Origin: CAVQEG01 sp963711465
GTDB lineage: Bacteria; Bacteroidota; Ignavibacteria; OLB7
Direction: 5' to 3'
NCBI GenBank assembly: GCA_963711465.1
Contig: CAVQEG010000001.1
Location: 682,001-746,000, forward strand
Length of the DNA stretch: 64,000 nt
The number at the start of each line of letters is the position of its first letter. Positions within the stretch are counted from its first letter, which is position 1. Shown one piece after another: positions 35,251 through 44,097 of the stretch. The notes under the pieces are model-generated. The model had not been told where the DNA came from and did not search any database. It worked only from the letters and a program-made list of their open reading frames with translations. Made by a program: the position numbers and the translations under genes.

Positions 35251-36415
35251 GCGATGCGACGAATTCTCCCCGGTGCTCATTCTGCTCTTCGCGGCCTCGA
35301 CGGTTGCCCGCGCCCAGAGTGCAGGAGCCGATTCGGTCCGTTGGAATCGCATGATCGAATCGGTTGCCGTCGGCTCGACGTTTCCCGGCCGCGCGCGAAT
35401 TCTCCTGCTGGCCCGACTCGATGCCGGCGCCGACGGGGAAGCCCGCGCTATCATCGCGTTTATGGACCACCGGCGCGACTATACACCGCAACCGTGGATC
35501 AATGCCCGGGAGCGGCTCGGCGCCGACCTGATTCTCGAGGACACGACCATCCTCGCCGATACGGCGCGGCTCCACTCGTTGCTCGATGCCATCGAATCGG
35601 AACCGAGGGAGAATCCCGAGTTCGGCGACGATCTCTTCCGTCGCATGTCTGAGATTCTACGTGACCGGATCGAATACGTCGGCGGTCTCGACGACGCACT
35701 CAGCGTCGAACAGCGGCGGTTTCACAATCTTCTCGTCAACCATCTCGTCACCGTCGGCTTTCGGGCGCGAACGCGGCTCAACGAGCAAGCTGATTCGTTC
35801 ACGTCGGACTTTCCGAATTCTCCATACGTGCCGCTCATCGAGACCTACGTGGAGCGTCGCTACGGCGAAAAGCCGGCGGGTGTGGCGTTCAGCGCGGGGT
35901 ACATGATGGGAACGTTCAGCGGCAATCTGGGCAGGCGTTTCGGCTCGTGCAGCGGACCGTTCCTTGCCTTCGAGGGGTATTACCACCGCGTATCGCTGGT
36001 CGCCAACCTCCAGATTGCGATTGCCCGCTCGGACGCTGCCTTCGACGCCGGCGGCGTCACCTGGCCGGCCGGCAATACGTCGGATCTCAACGGTTCACTC
36101 GATGCCGGCTGGGAATTGCGCGACGGACGCCTGGCGCTCACACCGATGCTGGGAGTCGCGCTCGGAGCAATGCATTCGGCTACTGAGGATCGCCTGACGG
36201 CACGGACCGGATGGCACGTCGGATTCGACGCGGGCGCGATGGTCGGTTACAGGATTCCGATGGACGAAGGACCGCACATCGATCTGCGGATACGAGCGGC
36301 AATGACGATCCCGGCGATGGGCTCATTCGATCCGGCCTTTGGTGGTTCGCTCTACACTGTGCAATTGGGTTTCGCACTCGTCAACCGACCGTATTCCGGA
36401 CGGCGGGGACGATGA
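35234..36415 (+). CDS. Exported protein with helical N-terminal and beta-barrel-like C-terminal region
   Basis: The 393-residue frame begins inside the end of the previous gene. Its signal peptide (SPVLILLFAASTVARAQ) is preceded by an odd Cys-rich start (RPTCRRCDEF). An alternative ATG at 35254 gives a cleaner start (MRRILP) but is one base out of frame, at a CCCC run (35268-35271); removing one C would join them. Residues about 30-190 are helical, with diiron-like or TPR-like spacing. Residues 200-390 have alternating strands and Gly/aromatic ends typical of a small outer-membrane beta-barrel. The family is unknown. It follows the two lipoproteins and may form an envelope complex with them. 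Confidence 0.7.
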   Translation: MRPTCRRCDEFSPVLILLFAASTVARAQSAGADSVRWNRMIESVAVGSTFPGRARILLLARLDAGADGEARAIIAFMDHRRDYTPQPWINARERLGADLILEDTTILADTARLHSLLDAIESEPRENPEFGDDLFRRMSEILRDRIEYVGGLDDALSVEQRRFHNLLVNHLVTVGFRARTRLNEQADSFTSDFPNSPYVPLIETYVERRYGEKPAGVAFSAGYMMGTFSGNLGRRFGSCSGPFLAFEGYYHRVSLVANLQIAIARSDAAFDAGGVTWPAGNTSDLNGSLDAGWELRDGRLALTPMLGVALGAMHSATEDRLTARTGWHVGFDAGAMVGYRIPMDEGPHIDLRIRAAMTIPAMGSFDPAFGGSLYTVQLGFALVNRPYSGRRGR

Positions 36416-36464
36416 GCCGCGACGTCGACCGTCGCCTCTTCGCCGACTGCAATCAGGTTCAATC

Positions 36465-37040
36465 ATGCTCTGTCTGAAAGTCGATACACAATCGGGGTGG
36501 ATCGAGTCCGCAATTGCCGATCTCGATCGCGTGTTGATCGATCACGCGCACTGCGAGAAAAAGGCGGCGCTCAACGCGTACGCGCTCATCAGCAGGTATC
36601 CGGAGCGCGATCGTCTCGTGCGGGAAATGATTTCGCTGGCGCAGGAGGAGACTGATCATTTCCAGCGGGTATACCGCTTCATCCGCGGGCGTGGCGCGCA
36701 GCTTGCGCGTGATCCGGGCGATCCGTACGTGCAGGAACTGCATGCGTTGATTCGACGGAACGAACCTGGTCGGATGCTCGACGCGTTGCTGGTGGCCGCA
36801 TTGGTCGAAGCGCGCAGTTGCGAACGGTTTTCGATCCTCAGCCGCGCCGTTGCCGACAAGGAGCTGCGCGAATTCTACCGCGAGCTTCTCGCCAGTGAGG
36901 CAGGCCACTATCGGACGTTCGTCGATATCGCGAAGGAATATTTTCCTGCCGACATGGTGGCCAGCCGTCTCGACACGCTTGCCGATGCCGAGGCCGAAAT
37001 AATCTTCCGACTGACGTCCGCTCCCGCGATGCATGGGTGA
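36465..37040 (+). CDS. miaE: tRNA-(2-methylthio-N6-isopentenyl) adenosine hydroxylase (MiaE-like)
   Basis: MiaE is a diiron oxygenase that hydroxylates the isopentenyl side chain of ms2i6A37 in tRNA. The 191-residue helical protein has the four-helix-bundle iron ligands Glu31, Glu62 with His65 (ExxH), Glu115 and Glu145 with His148 (ExxH). The first segment, IDHAHCEKKAALNA, is characteristic. ATG 36465 was chosen because the family begins with a short lead before WIESAIADLDRVLIDHAHCE. fmt, another tRNA-related gene, follows 33 bases later. Confidence 0.88.
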   Translation: MLCLKVDTQSGWIESAIADLDRVLIDHAHCEKKAALNAYALISRYPERDRLVREMISLAQEETDHFQRVYRFIRGRGAQLARDPGDPYVQELHALIRRNEPGRMLDALLVAALVEARSCERFSILSRAVADKELREFYRELLASEAGHYRTFVDIAKEYFPADMVASRLDTLADAEAEIIFRLTSAPAMHG

Positions 37041-37073
37041 GCGCTCGTCGACATTCTGAATTCAACCGTCCAG

Positions 37074-38030
37074 ATGATGCGAGATCTCCGTGTCGTGTTC
37101 ATGGGTACACCGGAATTCGCGATCCCGTCGCTCGAAACCATTCTCGAAGCGGGCTATCCGGTTCCGCTGGTCGTGACCGCGCCCGACCGGCCGCGAGGCC
37201 GCGGGCAGAAGACCGAAGCGTCGCCGGTCCGGAATGTTGCAGAGCAGCACGGGCTGGAGGTTGCGACGCCGGAGAAGCTGAAGTCTCCGGAGTTCGAACA
37301 GACGGTGCGCGACGCGCGGCCGGACGTCATCTGTGTGGTGGCGTTCCGGATTCTGCCGGAGACGATCTTCTCGATTCCGCCCCGCGGCAGTTTCAATCTG
37401 CACGCGTCGTTGCTGCCGAAGTACCGCGGCGCAGCGCCTATCAACTGGGCGATCATCAACGGGGAGACGCAAACCGGCGTCACGACGTTCTTTCTGAAAC
37501 CGAAAGTCGACACCGGTTCGATCATCCTGCAGCGCGAGGTCCCGATTCCACCGGAAGCGAACGCCGGTGAGCTGCACGACGCGCTGATGCTCGAGGGCGC
37601 GGTTGCCGTTCGTCGAACGCTCGAATGCATCGAGGAAGGCGAGGTCGAGACCGTGGTGCAGGACGACACGCAGGCCACTTCGGCGCCGAAGATCTTCCGC
37701 AGCGACTGTCGGATCGACTGGAGCCGCACGGCGAGGGAGGTGCACGATCGCATTCGGGGCCTGGCGCCCCGTCCCGGTGCCTTCAGCTACCATGGCGAGC
37801 GGCTTCTGAAAATTCTTCGTGCCAAGGCGGGGCGCTGGCCGGCCTTCTGCGGTGATCTGGCTCCTGGCGAGGTATGGACCGGTTCGAACATGCTTCTGGT
37901 CGGCACGTGGGAGGGACAGATCATGGTGGAGGAAATTCAATTGGAGGGGAAGCGGGCCATGTCGGGAGGTGAATTTCTGCGGGGATATTCCTTTCAGCCC
38001 GGCGACGTACTGTCCGGCGAACCCACTTGA
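37074..38030 (+). CDS. fmt: Methionyl-tRNA formyltransferase
   Basis: Fmt formylates initiator Met-tRNA. The 318-residue protein has the N-terminal formyltransferase domain with VVFMGTPEFAIPSLE, the folate-site segment FNLHASLLPKYRGAAPINWAI with the catalytic Asn-His pair, and DTGSIILQ. The C-terminal OB-like domain starts near residue 205 (DWSRTAREVHDRIRGLAPRPGAF). A second in-frame ATG is the next codon. def is not adjacent here. Confidence 0.94.
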   Translation: MMRDLRVVFMGTPEFAIPSLETILEAGYPVPLVVTAPDRPRGRGQKTEASPVRNVAEQHGLEVATPEKLKSPEFEQTVRDARPDVICVVAFRILPETIFSIPPRGSFNLHASLLPKYRGAAPINWAIINGETQTGVTTFFLKPKVDTGSIILQREVPIPPEANAGELHDALMLEGAVAVRRTLECIEEGEVETVVQDDTQATSAPKIFRSDCRIDWSRTAREVHDRIRGLAPRPGAFSYHGERLLKILRAKAGRWPAFCGDLAPGEVWTGSNMLLVGTWEGQIMVEEIQLEGKRAMSGGEFLRGYSFQPGDVLSGEPT

Positions 38031-38056
38031 ATCCGTATCCGTGAGAATTCAGCCTG

Positions 38057-38593
38057 ATGCAACTCGATCTGCGCAGTCACATCCGTTCGATCCCCGACTT
38101 TCCGAAACCGGGCGTCGTGTTTCGGGATATCACGACTCTTCTCGAGCAACCGGATCTCCTGCGCGCTGCAGCCGATCAGCTCGTCGACTGTTGCGGTAAT
38201 GCGCATATCGACAAGGTGGTCGTCGTCGAATCGCGCGGATTCCTGCTCGGGGGAATTCTTGCGTATCTGATCCGGGCCGGACTCGTGGTCGTCCGGAAGA
38301 AGGGCAAACTGCCTGACGTCACGCGGTCGAAGGAATACGGGCTCGAATACGGTCGCGATACGATCGAAATTCATGAGGATTCGATCCGACCCGGCGAACG
38401 CGTCTGGCTGCACGACGACCTGATCGCAACCGGTGGGACGATCGTCGCCACGGCCGAACTCGTACAGTCATGTGGTGCAGAGGTCGTTGGCGCCTCCTTT
38501 CTGATCGGGCTGGAATTTCTCGGCGGACGCGAGAAGCTTCTGAACGCGGGCGTGCCGCAGGTGCACGCACTCGTATGTTATGACAGCGAATAG
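38057..38593 (+). CDS. apt: Adenine phosphoribosyltransferase
   Basis: Apt salvages adenine to AMP with PRPP. The 178-residue protein has the short N-terminal hood (RSHIRSIPDFPKPGVVFRDITTLL), the VVVESRGFLLGG segment, RKKGKLPDVT, and the PRPP-binding loop WLHDDLIATGGT. The length is standard. It lies between fmt and the flavin reductase gene on the same strand with short gaps. Confidence 0.95.
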   Translation: MQLDLRSHIRSIPDFPKPGVVFRDITTLLEQPDLLRAAADQLVDCCGNAHIDKVVVVESRGFLLGGILAYLIRAGLVVVRKKGKLPDVTRSKEYGLEYGRDTIEIHEDSIRPGERVWLHDDLIATGGTIVATAELVQSCGAEVVGASFLIGLEFLGGREKLLNAGVPQVHALVCYDSE

Positions 38594-38610
38594 ATCACCG
38601 ACGTCACTTC

Positions 38611-39585
38611 ATGATTGAACGACAGATCGCCGTCATTGGCGCCGGTCCGACAGGGCTTGCCTGCGGACTTGCGGCCGTGCAAGGGGACTTGACCCACGTC
38701 ATACTCGACAAGGCGACGGTGGTCAATACCATCGTCGGCTATCCGACCTACATGACGTTCTTCTCCACGTCCGACCGACTCGAGATCGGCGGCGTGCCGT
38801 TCCCGTCGACCCAGTTTCGTCCGACACGGCAGGAGGCACTGGAGTATTACCGCGGTGTGGCGCGAAATTACGGACTCGATCTGCTGCTTCGTAACAGGGT
38901 CACCGATATCCGGCGGCAGGGCGACGGTTCATTCGTCGTCCGAGGCGAACGTGAGAGTGTCCGCGCGCCCTACGTCGTGCTTGCAACGGGATACTTCGAT
39001 CATGTCAACAAGCTCGGAGTCGAGGGGGAGGATCTTCCGAAGGTGCACCACTACTACAAGGAACCGTTCGAGTATTACCGGGGGAATGTGCTGGTGATCG
39101 GGGGAAGGAATTCCGCGGTGGAAACGGCACTCGATCTCTATCGGCACGGTGCGAACGTAACGATGATCCATCGCGGGGATGAATTCGCGAAGGGGGTGAA
39201 ATACTGGATGCGACCCGACATCGAGAATCGGATTGCGGAGGGTTCGATCGCGATGCTCTGGCGAACAGAGGTCGATCGAATCACGCCGGAAACCGTCGTG
39301 GTCCGAAGCAATGAAACGGGCGACAAAATGGAGATTCCGAACGACGCCGTGTTTGCGATGATCGGCTACCGTCCGGACGTCAACCTTCTGGATGCCGCCG
39401 GAGTCGACTACGATCCGGTCTCACTGGTGCCGGTCTACGATCCGGGGACCTTCGAGACGAATGTTCCCAATCTATTCCTCGCCGGCTCGGTCGCATGCGG
39501 ATGTCAGACGTGGGAGATCTTCATCGAGAACGGGAGGGAGCACGCGGTGACGGTCGTCGAGGAGATTGCGCGTCGAAGTGCGTGA
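38611..39585 (+). CDS. ypdA: YpdA-type flavin disulfide reductase (bacillithiol disulfide reductase family)
   Basis: YpdA (Bdr) reduces oxidised bacillithiol with NADPH. The 324-residue protein has the FAD motif GAGPTGLACGLA, the family-specific GYPTYMTFFSTSDRLEIGGVPF, the NADPH motif VIGGRNSAVETALD, and the C-terminal FAD segment FLAGSVACGCQTWEIFIENGREH. It lacks the redox-active CxxC of thioredoxin reductases, as expected for this family. Homologues are common in Bacteroidota and the FCB group. The bsh genes that make bacillithiol are not in this window. Confidence 0.88.
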   Translation: MIERQIAVIGAGPTGLACGLAAVQGDLTHVILDKATVVNTIVGYPTYMTFFSTSDRLEIGGVPFPSTQFRPTRQEALEYYRGVARNYGLDLLLRNRVTDIRRQGDGSFVVRGERESVRAPYVVLATGYFDHVNKLGVEGEDLPKVHHYYKEPFEYYRGNVLVIGGRNSAVETALDLYRHGANVTMIHRGDEFAKGVKYWMRPDIENRIAEGSIAMLWRTEVDRITPETVVVRSNETGDKMEIPNDAVFAMIGYRPDVNLLDAAGVDYDPVSLVPVYDPGTFETNVPNLFLAGSVACGCQTWEIFIENGREHAVTVVEEIARRSA

Positions 39586-39611
39586 CGCCGATTGAGAACG
39601 ACCGTCATTCA

Positions 39612-40916
39612 TCACCCCTCGGCCAGCCGACGCATCATTTTCCGCCGCCATTCCCGCTTCTGCGCCTTGGTCATGGGAAGTCCGTCCTCGGTGAGTTCGG
39701 GCGGTGCAAACGGATTGAACGGTTGGGATTCATCCGAACTCAGCGCTGCGTCGGAGTCAATTGAGTCGTCATCCGAACCGGCTGATTCGACCGGGCGCAC
39801 CTCTGCAGGCGGTGACGCCGCGTCACTCGACCTGTCGGTCGATGTCGCATCCTCACTTTCGTTGTCGCTGTGTTCGCGGAGGTCGCTGTGTTCGTGCGGG
39901 TCTCTGACTTCGTTGCGGCCGCTGGTATCGTGGCGATCGCCGGTTTCACGCCGGTCGCCGTCAGCGGGAGGCAGCAATTCAGGGGGGCGCGACGCGTTGG
40001 ATGGAAGCTGCGGACGCACGGCGTCCGACGACGTGTGGTAGACCATCCCGAAGGGCCGGCGTACGGGTTCGCTCGTCGCCGATTCCTCGGCCTTCCCAGT
40101 TGCCGGAGCATCAGCATCGACTGCATCGTCAAGCGGTGGAAGGATGTCCGGCGCGCCAACAAGCTGCGTTTCACCTGACGTCCGGCCCCAAACTTCTGAT
40201 TCCTCTCGGCGAAGGGGGACGTCATCATGGCGCACGCCGCGCACATCGAGTGGGGGCTTTGTGGGGCGTCGCGGACCACCCTGCTCGGCGTGCTCACTGT
40301 CCGCAATTCCTGCTGCTTCGGCTCGATCGGGCGGGGCGGTTGACTCGGACCAATCGTTGGATTCGACGGGAGTTTTTCGTGGGCGGCTACCGACGCTGCC
40401 GACGAAGTCGGCGTGCTCAGGAGCGTCGGCGGGCTTCCACGGCGTCGTCTCGATCGACTCCTTCCGCGGGCGTTGGGGCGGATGTTCGGCCCTCCAATCG
40501 AGATCGGTCCCGTTGGCCGAAGACTGTTCGACCGTCTCGGGAAGCTGCTCGACGACCACTGCATCGTAGGGATCACCGGCGCCGAGCGGTGTCGACAATG
40601 GCAGCACGGTACCGAACAGTTTGAGCAGGAGCCGTCGCAGGTCCAGGGCGACGGCCGGAGACTCCACGCGAAGCGCTCGGAAGGTCGCGACGGCATTGCC
40701 GAGCACACGAACCTCCGAGCGCACCTCGTGGCCGCACGGCCAGTTGGCGACGTCCGAGAAGACTTCCAGCTTCACCGGCGTACCGGCGGTCGAATAAAAG
40801 ACGAGGATATTGGTGCCCTGAAGGTCATCGAGAGCGTCGAGCGTCCGCGGCTCGGTAAGGAGGAGTTCGGCCACGGCGGATCGAACGACCACGCGTCGGT
40901 CGGAGTAGTACTGCAT
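39612..40916 (-). CDS. Hypothetical protein with long acidic disordered region
   Basis: This 434-residue protein has a folded N-terminal region of about 120 residues (MQYYSDRRVVVRSAVAELLL, LRRLLLKLFGTVLPLS) that I do not recognise. A 270-residue low-complexity stretch follows, rich in Asp, Glu, Ser, Pro and Arg and certainly disordered, and then a conserved-looking basic end (PFNPFAPPELTEDGLPMTKAQKREWRRKMMRR). The start at 40916 follows the promoter-like TATCTTTG at 40955. The longer open frame to 41078 crosses that promoter. It is convergent with ypdA and divergent from the polysaccharide operon. It could be a scaffold in polysaccharide or envelope assembly, but that is a guess from position only. 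Confidence 0.6.
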   Translation of the reverse strand: MQYYSDRRVVVRSAVAELLLTEPRTLDALDDLQGTNILVFYSTAGTPVKLEVFSDVANWPCGHEVRSEVRVLGNAVATFRALRVESPAVALDLRRLLLKLFGTVLPLSTPLGAGDPYDAVVVEQLPETVEQSSANGTDLDWRAEHPPQRPRKESIETTPWKPADAPEHADFVGSVGSRPRKTPVESNDWSESTAPPDRAEAAGIADSEHAEQGGPRRPTKPPLDVRGVRHDDVPLRREESEVWGRTSGETQLVGAPDILPPLDDAVDADAPATGKAEESATSEPVRRPFGMVYHTSSDAVRPQLPSNASRPPELLPPADGDRRETGDRHDTSGRNEVRDPHEHSDLREHSDNESEDATSTDRSSDAASPPAEVRPVESAGSDDDSIDSDAALSSDESQPFNPFAPPELTEDGLPMTKAQKREWRRKMMRRLAEG

Positions 40917-40954
40917 TGAAAGGAGAATTCGAGTGCGTTTGGCTTGGACAGATT

Positions 40955-40985
40955 CAAAGATAGCATTATAGGCGTCGGTCGTCAA
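40955..40985 (-). promoter_or_regulatory. Promoter of the disordered-protein gene
   Basis: On the minus strand TTGA (40985-40982) is followed 19 bases later by TATCTTTG (40962-40955), a good match to the TAnnTTTG promoter class. The start codon is 38 bases downstream. Confidence 0.6.
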
Positions 40986-41018
40986 CAACGGCCGGTGCGA
41001 CGCATCGCCCGGGAACCC

Positions 41019-41050
41019 TTGCGCGCGGGTTCGTCGAGGGTGTAACTTGA
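41019..41050 (+). promoter_or_regulatory. Promoter of the polysaccharide operon
   Basis: TTGC (41019-41022) lies 20 bases before TAACTTGA (41043-41050), giving the same promoter spacing as others in the window with one mismatch in the -7 box. The first gene starts 92 bases downstream, leaving a leader of about 85 bases. Confidence 0.5.
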
Positions 41051-41093
41051 GTGCTTGTGCACTGCCCGAGGGTGCCATAACCTGCCTCCTTTT

Positions 41094-41107
41094 CCCGCTT
41101 CGGCGGG
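41094..41107 (+). other. Small UUCG hairpin in the leader of the polysaccharide operon
   Basis: The perfect 5-bp stem cccgc / gcggg with a ttcg tetraloop follows a short CTTTT run and precedes the first start codon by 35 bases. It could be a leader element; no terminator T-run follows it. Confidence 0.35.
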
Positions 41108-41141
41108 CTCCTCACGTACGGCATCAGCTTCAACTCACGGA

Positions 41142-42788
41142 ATGATTTCCACGCTCAGGCAGATCGCGGCGACAGCGCTCGTATCGCTGCTGATCACGGC
41201 CGGAACGGCCATTGCACAGGTCACGACTGGCGAGGGACCGCGGTATCCGGGCACCTCTGGCGACCGATTCGCAGTCGACACCAGCGCGCTTCGCAGTGTT
41301 CAGAGCCGCACCGAAGAATCCTCCGGTCTCCTCGAGGGGCCGGTCGACCCGAACCACTACATGATGGGTCCGAACGATGAGGTGATGGTATCGATCGTAT
41401 CGGCGCACGCGGCACAGTACTCACTGACGGTAACGGCCGATGGACACATCGTCATTCCCGGAGTCGGAGACGTCGACGTCCGAGGCAAATCGCTGGCCGA
41501 GGCACGTACGGCCGTTGACGATGCGGTATCGCGCGTGTACCACAGCGGCGCCTCACTCGCGTTGCGGCGCGTGCGTCGCTTCAAGGTGCACGTGCTCGGC
41601 GCGGTGCTGCAGATCGGTACGATCATCGCGACGCCGGTCACGCGTGTTTCCGAGGCGATCGGACTTGCCGGGGGCACTGTCGATCGCGCCTCGAAACGCG
41701 ATATCGTCATTTACCGCGGCGACTCGGAGGTGCATGTCGATCTGCTTCCCTTCTACGCGTACGGCGACATGTCCTCGGACCCCTACGTACAGGAGGGAGA
41801 TCGGATCTTCGTCGGGTTTCAGGATCCGAAGCGGGTGATCGACATCGAGGGTGCCGTCCTCAATCCGGGGGAATTCACCTGGCGGGAGGGCGATTCGATC
41901 TCGTCGCTGATCCGCTATGCAACAGGGTTCCGCTCCGATGCAATTCGCGATCACATATCGGTGATCGCAGTGTCTGCCGGCGGCGACACGCTCAGAAGGG
42001 AGTACGTGTCGGCCACCCCTGACGGCCGTGTCGTCGGCGATCGGTTGCTTGAGCCCGGCGAGCGCGTGTTCGTCCGATCGGTTCCCAACTACCGCAAGAC
42101 CGAGGATGCCGTCATCGCTGGTGAGGTCCGCTATCCGGGGCACTACGCGATCGAACCTGGAACGACGAGGCTGCTGGACGTCATCCGTGGTTCGGGCGGG
42201 CTGCTTCCCGACGCATCGGTCAGCGACGCCGAGCTCGTGCGGCGCCAGCTGTGGCTCGACCGCGACCTGGAGTACGAACGAATTCTCAACATCGCTCCTG
42301 AGGATCGCACCGACGAAGAAGTCGCCATCTACCGCAAGAAGTCTCGGGAGCGAAGGGGAATCATGTCCATCGACTTTCGGGCACTGCTGGCCGGCGACAC
42401 CAGCGAGAACATCGTACTGCGGGACAACGATTCGATCTTCGTTCCGAATCGCAGGGTCACGATCAAGGTGACCGGAAAGGTGAAGAATCCCGGCAGTCTC
42501 ATCTTCCACGACGGCACGACGTATTCCGGCTACATCGCGCTCGCGGGCGGCTACGGCTGGCGCGCCGACAAGGGCGAAGTGCAGGTGATCAAGGGTCGTA
42601 CCGGCGAAGAATTTCTCGCCTCCAACGACGACGACTACAGCCTGGAACCGGGAGACGAGATCTACGTTCCCGAAGAGGGGAAGGCCGACATCTGGGATGG
42701 ACTCACGACGGCTCTGACCGTGGCGGCGCAGCTCGCTACACTGGTCGCGGTGGTGCTGAGCATCACCCGTACCAGCGCCGGCAATTAG
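41142..42788 (+). CDS. Polysaccharide export protein with SLBB domains (Wza-like)
   Basis: This 548-residue exported protein is the probable outer-membrane channel for a surface polysaccharide. It has a signal peptide (ALVSLLITAGTAIAQ). The polysaccharide-export domain follows at about residues 65-140 (YMMGPNDEVMVSI... HIVIPGVGDVDVRGKSLAEA), and then repeated SLBB units (VHVLGAVLQIGTI, VIDIEGAVLNPGEFTW, DAVIAGEVRYPGHYAIEPG, IKVTGKVKNPGSLIFHDG). A C-terminal hydrophobic helix (LTVAAQLATLVAVVLSI) differs from E. coli Wza. It has no lipobox. It heads the operon with Wzz-like, GT4 and Wzy-like genes. Confidence 0.87.
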   Translation: MISTLRQIAATALVSLLITAGTAIAQVTTGEGPRYPGTSGDRFAVDTSALRSVQSRTEESSGLLEGPVDPNHYMMGPNDEVMVSIVSAHAAQYSLTVTADGHIVIPGVGDVDVRGKSLAEARTAVDDAVSRVYHSGASLALRRVRRFKVHVLGAVLQIGTIIATPVTRVSEAIGLAGGTVDRASKRDIVIYRGDSEVHVDLLPFYAYGDMSSDPYVQEGDRIFVGFQDPKRVIDIEGAVLNPGEFTWREGDSISSLIRYATGFRSDAIRDHISVIAVSAGGDTLRREYVSATPDGRVVGDRLLEPGERVFVRSVPNYRKTEDAVIAGEVRYPGHYAIEPGTTRLLDVIRGSGGLLPDASVSDAELVRRQLWLDRDLEYERILNIAPEDRTDEEVAIYRKKSRERRGIMSIDFRALLAGDTSENIVLRDNDSIFVPNRRVTIKVTGKVKNPGSLIFHDGTTYSGYIALAGGYGWRADKGEVQVIKGRTGEEFLASNDDDYSLEPGDEIYVPEEGKADIWDGLTTALTVAAQLATLVAVVLSITRTSAGN

Positions 42789-42810
42789 AATTTCAAGAGA
42801 CAGCCAGGAC

Positions 42811-44097
42811 ATGATGCTCAATCACGAGCCGGCCACGGGCAACGGCCACGACCAACGACGTGACGAAGGGGGATTCCGACTTCCTCCGCGGGCGCACCTC
42901 TATGATTACCTCATCGTGCTCGCCCGCTATCGCTGGCTGCTTGCAGCGGTCATCGTCGTGGCGACGGGACTGCTGATTGCATACGCAATGGTGGCGCCGC
43001 ACGTGTTCACCGCCAACGCCGTGCTTCTGCCGCCGGACAAGTCGTCGTCGGTCGGTTTCGGAGAGTTGCTCAAGGAGGGGGCGGGGCTCGACTTCCAGGG
43101 ACTGTCGGAGAACAGTTCGGCCGAACAATTCGTCCAGATCCTTCGCAGTCGCACGCTCACCGACAGTGTCATCCGACGATTCGATTTCATCGGGCGCTAC
43201 GGTCTCGCGCCCGATCAGCACCAGATTGCACGCGACATCTTTCAGGGCAGTCTCAACGTCAGCTCCGATCGCAATGGAATAATTCAGCTGCAGTATTCCG
43301 AGGGTACCGGGTACAATCCGAGCAAGGCGCAGGAGGACACGGCCGCTGCGTTCGCCGCGCGTGTGCTCAATGCGTCGGTCGACGTCCTCGACTATATCAA
43401 TCGCACCAAGCTGGTCACCCATGCACGTCGCACCCGCGAGTACCTCGGTCGTATGGCCGATGAAAAGCGCCGGGAGAGGGATTCGATCGAGCGCGTGATG
43501 CTCGCGTTCGAACAGCAGAACAAGGCGGTGGCGCTCGACGAGCAGATCGACGCGGCAGTCGGGGCACTTGCGGCCGCCGAGACGGAGATAAACAAGAAGG
43601 AGGTGGAGCTGGCATCGCTGCAGGCGGAGCTCGCGCCTGATGCGGCGCAGGTCGGACTCGTGCGGCGCGAACTGGCCGAACTGCGGGATCAGAAGGCGCG
43701 GCTCGAGCGTGGCGAGGGCACGGGCAGTTCCATCGGGGTCGACCTGCGGAACCTTCCGTCGATCGCCCGCCAGTATGCGAACCTGAAGCTGGATATGAAG
43801 GTGGCGACCGAGGTCTACACGTACCTCGAAGCGCAGTACCACCAGCAGCAGGTGCAGGAGGCGCGCGATCTTCCGACGGTATCGGTACTCGATTCGGCCG
43901 TGGTGCCGGAGATCCGAACCGCACCGCGCCGCCGCCTCATGGTCGTCGTCGGAATCCCGGTCATCGTCGCGGCCTCGGTCGTCCTCGTGTTCCTTCTCGA
44001 ACTCGTTCGTCGTGAGCTTCGCGGTGCCCCGGGCGAAAAGTCGGCCGCTCTGCGGGCCGCCTTCGGACGCCGCCGGTTGCCCGAGGCCACCGAATGA
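42811..44097 (+). CDS. Polysaccharide chain-length determinant (Wzz/GNVR family)
   Basis: This 428-residue inner membrane protein sets polymer length or co-polymerises with the exporter. It has a cytoplasmic N-tail, a first membrane helix (RWLLAAVIVVATGLLIAYAMV), a large periplasmic part with long coiled coil at about residues 200-310 (REYLGRMADEKRRERDSIE ... LASLQAELAPDA), and the second helix near the end (RLMVVVGIPVIVAASVVLVFLLELV). There is no fused tyrosine kinase. Its stop overlaps the next start (ATGA). Confidence 0.87.
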   Translation: MMLNHEPATGNGHDQRRDEGGFRLPPRAHLYDYLIVLARYRWLLAAVIVVATGLLIAYAMVAPHVFTANAVLLPPDKSSSVGFGELLKEGAGLDFQGLSENSSAEQFVQILRSRTLTDSVIRRFDFIGRYGLAPDQHQIARDIFQGSLNVSSDRNGIIQLQYSEGTGYNPSKAQEDTAAAFAARVLNASVDVLDYINRTKLVTHARRTREYLGRMADEKRRERDSIERVMLAFEQQNKAVALDEQIDAAVGALAAAETEINKKEVELASLQAELAPDAAQVGLVRRELAELRDQKARLERGEGTGSSIGVDLRNLPSIARQYANLKLDMKVATEVYTYLEAQYHQQQVQEARDLPTVSVLDSAVVPEIRTAPRRRLMVVVGIPVIVAASVVLVFLLELVRRELRGAPGEKSAALRAAFGRRRLPEATE

